Shown: positions 31,350 through 40,500 of the stretch, piece after piece
Numbering within the stretch: position 1 is the first letter of the stretch
Layout of the letters: each line of letters opens with the position of its first letter
Assembly: GCA_036271315.1 (NCBI GenBank)
Contig: DATBAV010000036.1
Location: forward strand, 122,553 to 186,552
Direction: 5' to 3'
DNA from: VRUE01 sp036271315
GTDB taxonomy: Bacteria > Actinomycetota > Thermoleophilia > Solirubrobacterales > 70-9
Length of the DNA stretch: 64,000 nucleotides
The notes under the pieces: generated by a model
Told to the model about the DNA's origin: nothing
The model's database searches: none
What the model saw: the letters and a program-made list of their open reading frames with translations, nothing else
Position numbers and translations under genes: made by a program

Positions 31350-32802
31350 ATGCGGCTTCCGTCGCCGCCTCTTTGCCCAGCTCCATGTGGGCGCGGCTGT
31401 CGCTGCCGCGGATCAGGACCAGCGTCAGCACGAAGCCGAGTGCGGCGATCACGGCGCCTCCGAGGAAGGCGGCCTGGAAGCCTTCGGTCAGGGCGCCGAG
31501 GTGATCCGAGCCGGTTGAGGCAGCGTCGCTGGTGGCGGAGATCGCTACCGCGGAGAGGACGGCGAGGCCAAGCGCGCCGCCGACCTGCTGCGAGGTGTTG
31601 ATCAGGCCGCTGGCGAGGCCGGCCTCGTTCTCGTCGACTCCGGAGACGGCGGCAATCGTCGTCGTCACGAAGGCGAATCCGAGGCCGGCGGCGGCGAAGA
31701 GCGAGGGCCCAAGGATGTCGGCGAGGAAGCTGCCGCCGACCGAGATGCGGCTGAACCAGGCGAGGCCGATGACGATGAAGAGCAGGCCGACCGCCAGCAC
31801 CGGCTTGTAGCCGAGCTTGGTGACGAGTTGGGAAGCGATCCCGGCCGAGGCCATGATCACCAGGGCCAGCGGCAGGTAGGAGAGGCCGGCGTGGATCGCG
31901 CTGTAGCCGAGCACCTGCTGCATATATAGGGAGATGAAGAAGAACATCGAGAAGAGCGAGGCGCCGACCAGCAGGCCGACCACGTTGGCCCCGGTCAGGG
32001 TGCGGATGCGAAAGATCGAGAACGGCACCAGCGGTTTGCTCGCCCGCTGCTCGATCGCGACGAAGGCCACCATCAGCAGGGTGGAGAGCACGATCAGGCC
32101 GATCGTCCGCGTCGATCCCCAGCCGACGCTGTTGGCGTCAACCAGGGCGTAGACCAGGATCGAGAGGGCGGCGGTGACGGTGACCGCGCCGGCGACGTCG
32201 AAGGCGCGCTCCTCCGACTCCGCCCGGCTTTCGGCGAGCAGCCGCGGCGAGAGCGCGAAGGCGATCAGGCTGACGGGCACGTTGACCCAGAGCACCCACT
32301 CCCAGCCGAGGCCATCGGTGAGGATGCCGCCGAGCAGGACGCCGGCGGCGCCGCCCGAGCCGGCGACCGCGCCCCAGACGCCGAGCGCCTTGTTGCGCTC
32401 CGAGCCGTCGCTGAAGGTGGTGGTGACGATCGAGAGCGCGGCGGGGGAGATGATCGCGGCGCCGAGACCCTGGGCGGCGCGGGCGACGATCAACTGTCCC
32501 TCGGTGGCCGAGAAGCCGGCGGCGAGCGAGGCGACGGCGACCAGCAGCAAGCCGGCCATGAAGACCTTGCGCCGGCCGAGGAGGTCGGCGGTGCGGCCGC
32601 CGAGCAGCAGGAAGCCGCCGAAGGTGAGCACGTAAGCGTTGACCACCCAGGGCAGGTTCTCCTGGGAGAAGTCGAGCGCTTTGCCGATCGTCGGCAACGC
32701 CACGTTGACGATCGAGGCGTCGAGGACGACGACGAACTGGGCCGAGCAGAGCAGGATTAGGGCCAGCCAGCGCTTTTCGCTGTATTCCCCGGTGGTGGAC
32801 AT
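31348..32802 (-). CDS. MFS drug exporter, DHA2 (EmrB/QacA) type
   Basis: A 484-aa membrane transporter with about 14 helices. Conserved blocks include QFVVVLDASIVNVALPTIGK (motif D1 of 14-helix exporters), NAYVLTFGGFLLLGGRTADL then LGRRKVF (motif A), IVARAAQGLGAAIISPAALS (motif B) and GVWGAVAGSGGAAGVLLGGI (motif C). It would export hydrophobic compounds using the proton gradient. The acidic residue D28 in the first helix is typical. It lies between the response regulator gene (upstream, 66-bp gap with a 14-bp direct repeat) and rrf2. The substrate is unknown. Confidence 0.92.
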   Translation of the reverse strand: MSTTGEYSEKRWLALILLCSAQFVVVLDASIVNVALPTIGKALDFSQENLPWVVNAYVLTFGGFLLLGGRTADLLGRRKVFMAGLLLVAVASLAAGFSATEGQLIVARAAQGLGAAIISPAALSIVTTTFSDGSERNKALGVWGAVAGSGGAAGVLLGGILTDGLGWEWVLWVNVPVSLIAFALSPRLLAESRAESEERAFDVAGAVTVTAALSILVYALVDANSVGWGSTRTIGLIVLSTLLMVAFVAIEQRASKPLVPFSIFRIRTLTGANVVGLLVGASLFSMFFFISLYMQQVLGYSAIHAGLSYLPLALVIMASAGIASQLVTKLGYKPVLAVGLLFIVIGLAWFSRISVGGSFLADILGPSLFAAAGLGFAFVTTTIAAVSGVDENEAGLASGLINTSQQVGGALGLAVLSAVAISATSDAASTGSDHLGALTEGFQAAFLGGAVIAALGFVLTLVLIRGSDSRAHMELGKEAATEAA

Positions 32803-32824
32803 CGACTCGCTCAGTCAATCAAAG

Positions 32825-32868
32825 CGACGACATCGGCCCTCATCCTAAAGAGGCCGACGACATCGGCC
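32825..32868. repeat. 14-bp direct repeat, period 30
   Basis: CGACGACATCGGCC occurs at 32825-32838 and again at 32855-32868, exactly 30 bp (about three helical turns) apart. It lies in the short gap before the exporter gene. The second copy abuts the stop codon of the response-regulator gene. A regulator could bind the same face of the DNA twice. Confidence 0.5.
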
Positions 32869-33501
32869 TCAGGGCTCGATCAGCCCACGGCGAATCGCGT
32901 AGCGGACCAGCTCGACCCGGTCGCGCATGCCGAGCTTGCGCATCGCGTTGGCGCGGTGGTTCTCGACCGTCTTCTCGGAGAGGTGCAGGACCTCGGCGAT
33001 CTGCTTTGTCGTGTGCGCCTCGGCGACCAGCTTGACCACTTCCTCCTCACGCGGCGTCAACTCCTCCTCACCGCTCGATCCCCGCTCCAGCACGTCCTTG
33101 ATCAGGGTCCGCTGGGCCTCCGGCGTGAGGAACGGCTCGCCACGCTCGACCGCGCGGATCGCCGCCAGTAGGTCGGTGTCTGCCTGGGCCTTGAGCACGT
33201 AGCCCGAGGCGCCGGCCTTAAGCGCCTCGAAGAGGTAGCGCTCGTCGTCGTGCATCGAGAGGATCAGCACCGAGACCTCGGGCGCCTGCCGCTTGATCTC
33301 CCGCGTCGCCTGCAGCCCGGTCAGCTTCGGCATCTTCACGTCGAGAATCGCCAAGCCGGGCCGCTCGCGCACGGCGAGGTCGCGCGCCTCGGCACCGTCG
33401 CCTGCCTCGCCAACCACCTCGATGTCCGGCTGGCGCTCGAGCAACAGCCGGATGCCGGAGCGGACGATCCCGTGGTCGTCGGCGATCAGCACGCGCAGCA
33501 T
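32869..33501 (-). CDS. NarL/FixJ-type response regulator
   Basis: A 210-aa regulator. The receiver domain (1-~120) has the acidic pair in LIADDHG (D8, D9), the phospho-acceptor D54 in LAILDVKMP, and K104 in GYVLKA. The LuxR-type helix-turn-helix is at ~148-203: LTPREEEVVKLVAEAHTTKQ, then IAEVLHLSEKTVENHRANAM. Its partner kinase is most likely the HisKA_3 protein encoded at 34511-35389, although a DUF559-type gene on the opposite strand lies between them. The downstream exporter gene may be a target. Confidence 0.93.
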   Translation of the reverse strand: MLRVLIADDHGIVRSGIRLLLERQPDIEVVGEAGDGAEARDLAVRERPGLAILDVKMPKLTGLQATREIKRQAPEVSVLILSMHDDERYLFEALKAGASGYVLKAQADTDLLAAIRAVERGEPFLTPEAQRTLIKDVLERGSSGEEELTPREEEVVKLVAEAHTTKQIAEVLHLSEKTVENHRANAMRKLGMRDRVELVRYAIRRGLIEP

Positions 33502-33539
33502 TCGCTCAGTCTGACAATCGCAGCAGGGAGAGCGGGCGG

Positions 33540-34496
33540 ATGTCGAGGGGAGAGTTCCTGAGCCTGGCGACTTACTCCCCTCTCATGGGAGGGAAAGTCG
33601 CCAGACCCGACCTTCGGATCGCCGAGGTAGCTAGGAAGCAGCACGGGGTGGTGTCTATCGATCAGCTGCGTCGCTTCGGCCTTAGTGAAAAGGCGATTGC
33701 GCGCCGCGTAGCCGGGGGATTGCTGCACCGCGTCCATCGGGGGGTCTATGCGGTCGGGCACTCAGCGCTCGCGACCGAGGGTCGCTGCCTTGCGGCAGTT
33801 CTGGCCCTTGGTGGGGAGCCGCGTGGCGGCGGGTTGGTCCTCGAGCATTGGGGAGCGGCCATAAGTCACCTCAGCGCGTTGTCGCTTTGGAATCTGCTTC
33901 CGGTCAGTCAGGCTCCCACCGATGTCATCGTCAGCGGCAACGGAGGTAGAGCCCGGCGTGACGGGATTCGGGTACACCGCTCGCTTTCGCTCGGGTCCGG
34001 GGACGTGACGCTTCATCGCGGGATCCCGGTGACCACCCCGGCGCGGACGATCGCGGACCTGCGCGAAGCAGCGTCGGCCCGTCGCCGCAGCGCTATCTCG
34101 GGCCGCGAGTTGCGCAAAGCGATCCGTCAGGCAAACGTTCTCGGCCTGCCGATCAGTGACCGCGACGCCAGGGTGCGGACCCGCAGCGATTTGGAGGATG
34201 ACTTCCTGCGTCTGTGCCGCCGCCACAGGCTGCCGCCGCCCGAGGTCAATGTTCGCATCGGCCCCTACCTCGTCGACTTTCTTTGGCGAGAGCGGCGGCT
34301 CGTGGTCGAAACCGACAGCTACATCTATCACCGCGGTGAAGTGGCGTTCCAGGACGATCACGCTCGTGATCTGAATTTGATGCGCCGCGGTTTCGAGGTG
34401 TCGCGGCTCTCCGAACTGCAGCTGAACGAGGAGTCGGCTCAGGTGGCGGAAGCCCTGGCCAAGAGGCTCGCGCAGGCCGGCTACGCGGCTCAATAG
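33540..34496 (+). CDS. AbiEi-type antitoxin domain fused to DUF559 endonuclease-like domain
   Basis: A 318-aa protein of a type frequent in actinobacteria. The N-terminal winged helix (IAEVARKQHGVVSIDQLRRF, LSEKAIARRVAGGLLHRVHR, GVYAVGH) is the AbiEi_4-like domain. It is followed by LSALSLWNLLP and a barrel-like linker. The C-terminal ~100 residues (RTRSDLEDDFLRLCRRHRLP, VDFLWRERRLVVETDSYIYH, FQDDHARDLNLMRRGFEVSR) are a DUF559/Vsr-like nuclease fold with D, E and K/R residues in place. Either ATG 33540 or ATG 33585 can be the start. No AbiEii toxin gene is adjacent, so the product is probably a stand-alone nuclease-like protein. It lies between the two genes of a two-component system. Confidence 0.85.
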   Translation: MSRGEFLSLATYSPLMGGKVARPDLRIAEVARKQHGVVSIDQLRRFGLSEKAIARRVAGGLLHRVHRGVYAVGHSALATEGRCLAAVLALGGEPRGGGLVLEHWGAAISHLSALSLWNLLPVSQAPTDVIVSGNGGRARRDGIRVHRSLSLGSGDVTLHRGIPVTTPARTIADLREAASARRRSAISGRELRKAIRQANVLGLPISDRDARVRTRSDLEDDFLRLCRRHRLPPPEVNVRIGPYLVDFLWRERRLVVETDSYIYHRGEVAFQDDHARDLNLMRRGFEVSRLSELQLNEESAQVAEALAKRLAQAGYAAQ

Positions 34497-34510
34497 GTCG
34501 AGGCAGAGGG

Positions 34511-35389
34511 CTAAGCGGAGTCGCGCGGCGAGGCCGGGACGAAGAGGCGGACGGTGGTGCCGCGCCCGGGGCGGGACTCGATCGTCAGCTTGGCGCCGAT
34601 CAGCAGGGCGCGCTCGCGCATGCCGGCGATCCCGAGCCCACCCTCGGACTCGTCGAAGGCGAAGCCACCCCCGTCATCGGCGACCTCGAGCTCGACGCCC
34701 TCCTCGTCGCTGCGGCGCAGCGACGCCGTGACGTGCGCCGCGCCGCTGTGCCGCGTTGCGTTGGAGAGCGCCTCCTGGGCGACGCGGTAGACGACCAGCT
34801 GGGTGTCGTCGTCGAGGTCGAAGAAGTCACCATCGGCCGCGAACTCAGCCTCGATCTCACCGCGGGCGAGCTGCTCGACCTGCCCCGCAATTGCCGCTGT
34901 AAGGCCGAGATCGTCGAGCGCGGTGGGGCGGAGCTGGCGAGCGAGGGAGAGCAGCTCCTGCATCGCCTGATTGGCCAGCGCCTTGGTCTCGGCAAGTTCG
35001 GCCTCCAGCTCCGGAGGGGCGGCTTCGCGCGCCGCCTCGAGTCGCAACAGCAGGCCGGTCAGGGACTGGTTGACCTCGTCGTGAAGGTCACGGGCGACCC
35101 GGGCACGCTCCTCCTCTTGCGCCTGCAGCGCGGCGGAACCGGCGCGCCGGCGCTCGGCTTCGAGCCGCCGCATCATTCGCAGGAAGGCGAGCTCGATGCG
35201 CTCCACCTCCTCGGTCTCGCCGATGCCGTCGATCGAGCGCGGCAGCAGCGGGCCGGGGCGGCTGAGGTCGACCTTCTCCATCTCCTCGATCAGCCGCTCC
35301 AGCGGGGCGCGGCGGCGACGCATGATCAGCAGGCCAGCGGCGAGACCGGCCACGGCGGCAAGCAGCACGACGATCGTCGCGATCGTCAT
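34511..35389 (-). CDS. Sensor histidine kinase, HisKA_3 (NarX/LiaS) type
   Basis: About 292 residues from ATG 35389. An in-frame TTG at 35416 is an alternative start. One N-terminal membrane helix (ATIVVLLAAVAGLAAGLLIM) is followed by a HAMP-like linker and the phospho-acceptor block VARDLHDEVNQSLTGLLLRL. The ATPase domain has QLVVYRVAQEALSNATRHSG (N box), VADDGGGFAF and GGLGIAGMRERALLIGA (G boxes). There is almost no extracellular part, so it probably senses a membrane or internal signal. It partners the NarL-type regulator at 32869-33501. Confidence 0.92.
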   Translation of the reverse strand: MTIATIVVLLAAVAGLAAGLLIMRRRRAPLERLIEEMEKVDLSRPGPLLPRSIDGIGETEEVERIELAFLRMMRRLEAERRRAGSAALQAQEEERARVARDLHDEVNQSLTGLLLRLEAAREAAPPELEAELAETKALANQAMQELLSLARQLRPTALDDLGLTAAIAGQVEQLARGEIEAEFAADGDFFDLDDDTQLVVYRVAQEALSNATRHSGAAHVTASLRRSDEEGVELEVADDGGGFAFDESEGGLGIAGMRERALLIGAKLTIESRPGRGTTVRLFVPASPRDSA

Positions 35390-35517
35390 CGAGGGACCAC
35401 CGGTCGCATCGAGCAAGCCTAGGTGGTCCCACCGCCGCCAATAGGGGATGGCACCTATGGCCGTCTTGGCACGGCGGGCTCATACTGAGCTGACCCACTA
35501 ACTAGGAGCACAACCGC

Positions 35518-36375
35518 ATGAAGACAACCAAGCAGTCGACCTTCGGCGCGACTCTTCGCACGACGATTCTGATGGCGTCCCTCTCGGGGCTGCTGATCGT
35601 CATTGGCGCCCTGATCGGCGGTGCCAGCACGGCGGCGCTCTTCCTCGGCATCGCCCTGCTGATCAACCTCGGCTCCTACTTCTTCAGCGACAAGATGGCG
35701 CTGGCGATGAGCCGGGCCAAGCCGATCGACGAATCGGAAGCGCCGCGCCTCTACGAGATCGTCCGCGAACTGAGCACCCGCGCCGGCCTGCCGATGCCGC
35801 GCCTCTACATGATTCCCCAGGATCAGCCCAACGCTTTCGCTACGGGCCGTAACCCCAAACACTCCGCCGTCGCGGTCACGCGGGGGATCACCAAACTGCT
35901 CTCTGAGGACGAGCTGCGCGGCGTGCTCGCCCACGAGCTCACCCATATCCGCAACCGCGACATCCTGATCCAGTCGGTCGCCTCGGCGATCGGCGCCGCG
36001 ATCACCTACATCGCCTACATGCTGCTCTGGTTCGGCAACGACGACAACTCTCCGCTCGCCCTGGTCGGCCAACTGGCGACTTTCCTATTGGCGCCGATTG
36101 CGGCGAGCATCATCCAGCTGGCGATCTCGCGCCAGCGGGAGTACGCGGCCGATGCGGGCGGCGCGGAAATCTGCGGCAACCCCGAGTCCCTGGCCAGCGC
36201 CCTGCTGCGCCTCGAGCAGGGAGCCACCGCGATTCCGATGCAGGTCAACCAGGCGGCCGAGCCGCTCTACATCGTCCAGCCCTTCAAGGGCAAAGGCATC
36301 GCTGGTCTCTTCTCGACCCACCCGCCGATCGAGGAGCGGGTCAAAAGGCTGCGCCAGATGCGCCCCAGCCTCTGA
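35518..36375 (+). CDS. htpX: HtpX-type membrane zinc metalloprotease
   Basis: A 285-aa M48 protease that degrades misfolded membrane proteins. The active site HELTH places zinc ligands at H139 and H143 with catalytic E140. The third ligand is the glutamate of RQREYAADAGGAEIC. Two N-terminal membrane helices (LMASLSGLLIVIGALIGG, AALFLGIALLINLGSYFF) and two later ones (ASAIGAAITYIAYMLLWF, LATFLLAPIAASIIQLAI) fit the family. A TAGGAG ribosome binding site lies 9 nt before the ATG, and CATACT near 35480 is a possible -10 box. It is followed by a strong terminator. Confidence 0.95.
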   Translation: MKTTKQSTFGATLRTTILMASLSGLLIVIGALIGGASTAALFLGIALLINLGSYFFSDKMALAMSRAKPIDESEAPRLYEIVRELSTRAGLPMPRLYMIPQDQPNAFATGRNPKHSAVAVTRGITKLLSEDELRGVLAHELTHIRNRDILIQSVASAIGAAITYIAYMLLWFGNDDNSPLALVGQLATFLLAPIAASIIQLAISRQREYAADAGGAEICGNPESLASALLRLEQGATAIPMQVNQAAEPLYIVQPFKGKGIAGLFSTHPPIEERVKRLRQMRPSL

Positions 36376-36396
36376 GGTCACCTTTCGATACGCCGG

Positions 36397-36422
36397 AAAA
36401 GGCCCGCGAGAGCGGGCCTTTT
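36397..36422 (+). terminator. Rho-independent terminator of htpX
   Basis: AAAAGGCCCGC, loop GAGA, GCGGGCCTTTT. This is a perfect 11-bp stem that ends in a T-run, 22 bp after the htpX stop. Confidence 0.9.
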
Positions 36423-36477
36423 CTATGGATACGGCGTCGTCCTGTTGACCGCAGGCATATTTAAGAACTAAGCTGTA

Positions 36478-36502
36478 CGCGAAACGGATAGTCCGTATCG
36501 CG
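36478..36502. promoter_or_regulatory. Operator dyad before the first TetR gene
   Basis: The half sites CGCGA-A-ACGGA and TCCGT-A-TCGCG are exact inverted repeats apart from the A/A position, and they flank a TAG centre. The dyad ends 4 bp before the ATG of the TetR gene, the typical place for an autoregulatory TetR operator. Confidence 0.65.
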
Positions 36503-36506
36503 ACCA

Positions 36507-37247
36507 ATGGCCAAGGCCAGCGCCAGCTCCAAATCAGCCGAACCACGCCGCCTGCCCCGCGGACGCCACGCGCTTGCCCCGGAGGATGTCCTCAGCGACC
36601 AGCGCGAGCGCCTCCTGGCGGCGGTCCCGGCGGTAGCGGCCGAGCGCGGCTACGAAGCGATGTCGGTGGCCGACATCGTCAAAGCGGCCGCCGTCTCCCG
36701 CAACGCCTTCTACAAGAACTTCCGCGATAAGCAGGACTGCGTCGCCACCGCCCACGAGCTCGGGCACGAGCGACTCTTCGATGTGCTCTCCAGCTCCTGC
36801 TACGAGGGCGCGATGATCGAGGAGCGCGTGGGCGCATCGCTGAAAGCGGCTCTCGACGTGCTGGCCGACGACCCGGCTCTAGCTCGCTTTCTCTTCGTCG
36901 AGGCGCCCTCGGGTGGCGACGAGATCGCGCTGCGCTACCACGAGTGGCTCGGTCGCTATGGCACCCTGCTGCGCTCGGCCGCTCCCGATCTTCCCGCGGT
37001 GTCTCTACCTGAACCCGAGGTCGAGCAGGTGATCGTCGGTGGCATCGCTTCGCGGGTCGCCAGCGAGGTGCTGCGGGGGAGGGGGGCCAAGCTGCGCGAG
37101 CTGGCCGATCCCTTCCTCGAGTACGTCCTCGCCTTCTACCGCCTCGGCGAGCCTGGCCCGCGCGAGGGCCAGGTCCTGGCATTCGAGTCCGATCAGGACG
37201 ACGCCGCTGGCTCGTACGAAGCGCGCCGCAAGCAAGCCGGCGCCTAG
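36507..37247 (+). CDS. TetR-family regulator
   Basis: A 246-aa regulator. The DNA-binding domain spans about 35-85: QRERLLAAVPAVAAERGYEA, MSVADIVKAAAVSRNAFYKN, then FRDKQDCVATAHELG. A basic, disordered N-terminal extension of ~30 residues precedes it. The C-terminal ligand domain (ALDVLADDPALARFLFVEAP and on) resembles that of the two TetR proteins at 51.7-53.1 kb. The three may be paralogues around the surface operon. A 25-bp dyad just upstream suggests autoregulation. It ends 257 bp before the large secreted-protein operon. Confidence 0.9.
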   Translation: MAKASASSKSAEPRRLPRGRHALAPEDVLSDQRERLLAAVPAVAAERGYEAMSVADIVKAAAVSRNAFYKNFRDKQDCVATAHELGHERLFDVLSSSCYEGAMIEERVGASLKAALDVLADDPALARFLFVEAPSGGDEIALRYHEWLGRYGTLLRSAAPDLPAVSLPEPEVEQVIVGGIASRVASEVLRGRGAKLRELADPFLEYVLAFYRLGEPGPREGQVLAFESDQDDAAGSYEARRKQAGA

Positions 37248-37328
37248 CTAACCGCCAGCCGTCGAGCGGCCGACCGCCCGGTCGTCCTGCAAAAGGAAGT
37301 GCCGCAATTCGGTTACTTCTTAGAAATA

Positions 37329-37370
37329 CCATGTGCGTACCTTGACAAAAGCAAACGAGCGTGTTTACAT
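37329..37370 (+). promoter_or_regulatory. Promoter/operator of the surface-protein operon
   Basis: TTGACA (37342-37347), 17 nt, then TTACAT (37365-37370) is a good sigma-A-type promoter. The 42-bp stretch is 34/42 identical to 51643-51684 in front of a TetR gene. The segment CAAAC-GAGCGT-GTTTA between the boxes resembles a dyad operator. A leader of ~130 nt with a CGTCTTC/GAAGACG hairpin (37377-37400) follows. Confidence 0.75.
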
Positions 37371-37504
37371 CCCGCTCGTCTTCTCATGGGTACGAAGACG
37401 GTATGGCTAACGCCTAGCAGCACCACAGGGACATAACCGAGCCTCGAGGAAGCCGCAAAGGGAAGCGGTGGGCAGAGGGGCTCACGGGACAAGGAGAGAC
37501 CTAC

Positions 37505-40500
37505 GTGAGACGCCACGTGAAGGCAACGTCTGCAATCGCCGTTATCTGCGGCATCGTCCTCTGTCTCTGTGCCTCTCCGGCTCTGGCCGCAAAGGGAGTG
37601 GAAGGCTTCTTCGGCGGCGAAGGGACCGAAGGCGGGCAGTTCTCCAGCGCTGCGGAAGGCCCGGGGGGCGTCGCCGTCAACCAGAGCGGGACGGGCGGCG
37701 CCGCGGCCGGCGATGTCTACGTGGTCGACGGCGGCAACAACCGTGTTCAGCAGTTCTCGGCCACGGGCGCCTTCAAGCGCGCGATCGGCCTTGACGTCGG
37801 GGGCTCGGGGGTGAACGTCTGCACCGTCGCCGCATCCTGCGCGGCAGGCACCGAATCGGGTGCCGCGGGAGGCATGAGCTCCCCCCAGGGCATCGCGATC
37901 GAACAGTCCACCGGCAACCTCTACGTCACCGACCAGGGCAACAGGCGAGTCGACGTCTTCTCCGCCGAAGGGGCGTTCGAGGGCGCCTTCGGCTGGAACG
38001 TCGACGCGACCACCCCCGAAGAAGAGCTGCAGCTGTGCACGGAAGCGACGGGTTGCCAGGCGGGCAGCGAAGGTGCCGGCGAAGGACAGCTCGGCTTCGA
38101 AGTCGGCTACCCCGCGATCAGCCCCCTGAACGGACACGTGCTGATCGCCGACAAGGCCAACCACCGCGTTCAGGAGCTCGCGCCGGCGATCACGGCGGGC
38201 TCGATCAGCGGCATCTCTTTCGTGCGCGCCTTCGGTGAATTCGGCGAAGGACTCGAAGGGAAAGTCGGTCAGTTCGGCAACCAGTCCCCAAGTCAGGTCG
38301 CCGTCGACTCCAACGGCAGCGTCTACACATTGGATCGCGGCAACAGTCGCATCCAGCGCTTCGACTCAACCGGCTCCAACCCCGAACTCTTCGCCTACAC
38401 GCAGGTCCACGGACAGTTCGGAGGAGAGGAACCGAATGCGATCGCGGTCGACTCGTCCAACAACCACGTGCTGGTCCTCAAGCCCTGCGGGAAGACGCTT
38501 TGCCCTGAATCCACGAGCGAAACTCGCGTGCTCGAGTTGAGCGAAGCCGGTGTTCTGCTCGAAACCCACGCCGAAGGCGATGGAGGGGTCGGCGCCAGCG
38601 GCGTCGCCTCGAAGCAGGGCGGCGGCCGCATCTACACCACCTCTAACAACGGCCCGGCGGTCAGCGGTGGCGGGGGGCCGGATGTCCTCATCCTCGGCAA
38701 CACCCCGCCGCTTCCCCCCACTGTCACTATCGAAGCCGTAACGACCTTCACCGCCCACACCGCCACCTTCGTCGGCAATGTCAATCCCGGTAACTGGCCA
38801 ACGGGCTACCACTTCGAATACTCCCCCGACGGCAGCCACTGGACCAAGCTGCCCTCCGGAGGCGACGCCTTCGTCGGCTCGGACTCCACCTCTCACGAAG
38901 TGAGCCAGGAAGCCAGCGGCTTGACGGGCCATACCACTTACCAGGTGCGCCTAGTAGCGACCAAGCACAACACCACCTCACGCGCGATTGCCGAAACGAG
39001 CTTCACCACCGCAGCCGCCCCGCCGGTGATCAAAGCGATCCAGGTCTTTCCCGGCGCCACCTCCGCCAAGCTGCGGGCCGAAATCAACCCCGAAGGCCAG
39101 CAGACCGAATACGCCTTCGAATACGTCAGTCAGGCCCAGTTCGAAGCAAGCGGCTTCGCCAACGCGGAAACCGCCACCGGCACGGTCTCGGGCGGTTCCC
39201 TTGCCTCCGTGGAAGCCAAGATCGAAGGCCTTTCCTCTGGAACCGCCTACCGCTTCCGCCTCACCGCCACCAACCCGGCTGGGGCAGAAACCAGCCCCGA
39301 TGTTGCCTTTTCGACCTACTTGCCGCCTGCGGTCGGGCTGCCCGACGGCCGGGCTTACGAGCAGGCCAGCTCGGTCGACAAGAACGGCCAGGACATCCGC
39401 GCTGACGAACTCACCGTGCAGGCGAGCGAAGACGGCAGTCGCATCACCTTCTTTGCCAGTTCGGGATTGGACGAAGGCGAAAGCGCTCAGTGGATTCCGT
39501 CTTTTATGGCCAGTCGCTCCTCTGCCCCAGCGGCGTGGTCGACCCAGAGCATCCTGCCTTCTGTCTCTACGGGCCAGTTCGGCCGGGTGAAGGGCTGGGG
39601 CGAAGACCTGAGTGCGACCTTCTCCGTCAACAAGGACAAAGTCGTCGGCGGCAAATTCACCTTCTACTTGCGCGAAAGCGGCGGTCATCTGGTGCCGATC
39701 GTGGCAGAAATGGCGAACGGGGAAGTCCTCTTTGCCGCCGCATCGCAGGGCTCCAGGGAGGTCTACTTCGAAACGAAGAACCGGCTGCTGCCGGCAGCCC
39801 CGGCCGGCAAAACCAACGCGTATATCTGGGACCGGGAAACGGGGGAGCTGAAGCTGGTGGGGGTGTTGAACAGCGGCGCTGTCGCTTCCGCCACCGGAAC
39901 CATTGCTGGTCCGTACGCTTGGTTCACCGAAAACACAACGGCGGGTGGGATGGAACGGAACTACTACACCCAGCCTTTCCACGCCCTCTCCCGCGACGGC
40001 TCGATTGCCTTCTTCACCTCCGCCGGAGCGGACCAGCTCTACGCCCGCTTGAATCCGACCGCGGAACAGAGCCCCCTGAACGGCTCAGAAGAATGCGCCG
40101 ACCCCACGCTCGCTTGTACGGTGAAAGTGTCCGCGTCGCAGCGCACGGTCCCGGACCCCAATGGCGAAAAGCCCGCTGCCTTTGTCTCGGCCACTCCCGA
40201 CGGCTCCAAGGCCTTCTTCATGAGCTCGAGTGCACTGACGGATGACGCCAATACGGGTCCGAGCGACGAAGGCAACGACCTCTATCGCTATGACACCGGG
40301 AGTGGGCAGATGGTGGATATCGCACCTGACGCGAGCGATGAAAACGGAGCCGAAGTGCGGGGTGTGCTCGGCACCAGCGAGAACGGCTCCTACGTCTATT
40401 TCGTCGCAAATGGGGTGTTGGCTCCAGGAGCGACGGCGGGGGATTGCGGCTTCGGCGAAGCCTTCCAGGGCAGCTGCAATCTCTACCTCTGGCACGAAGG

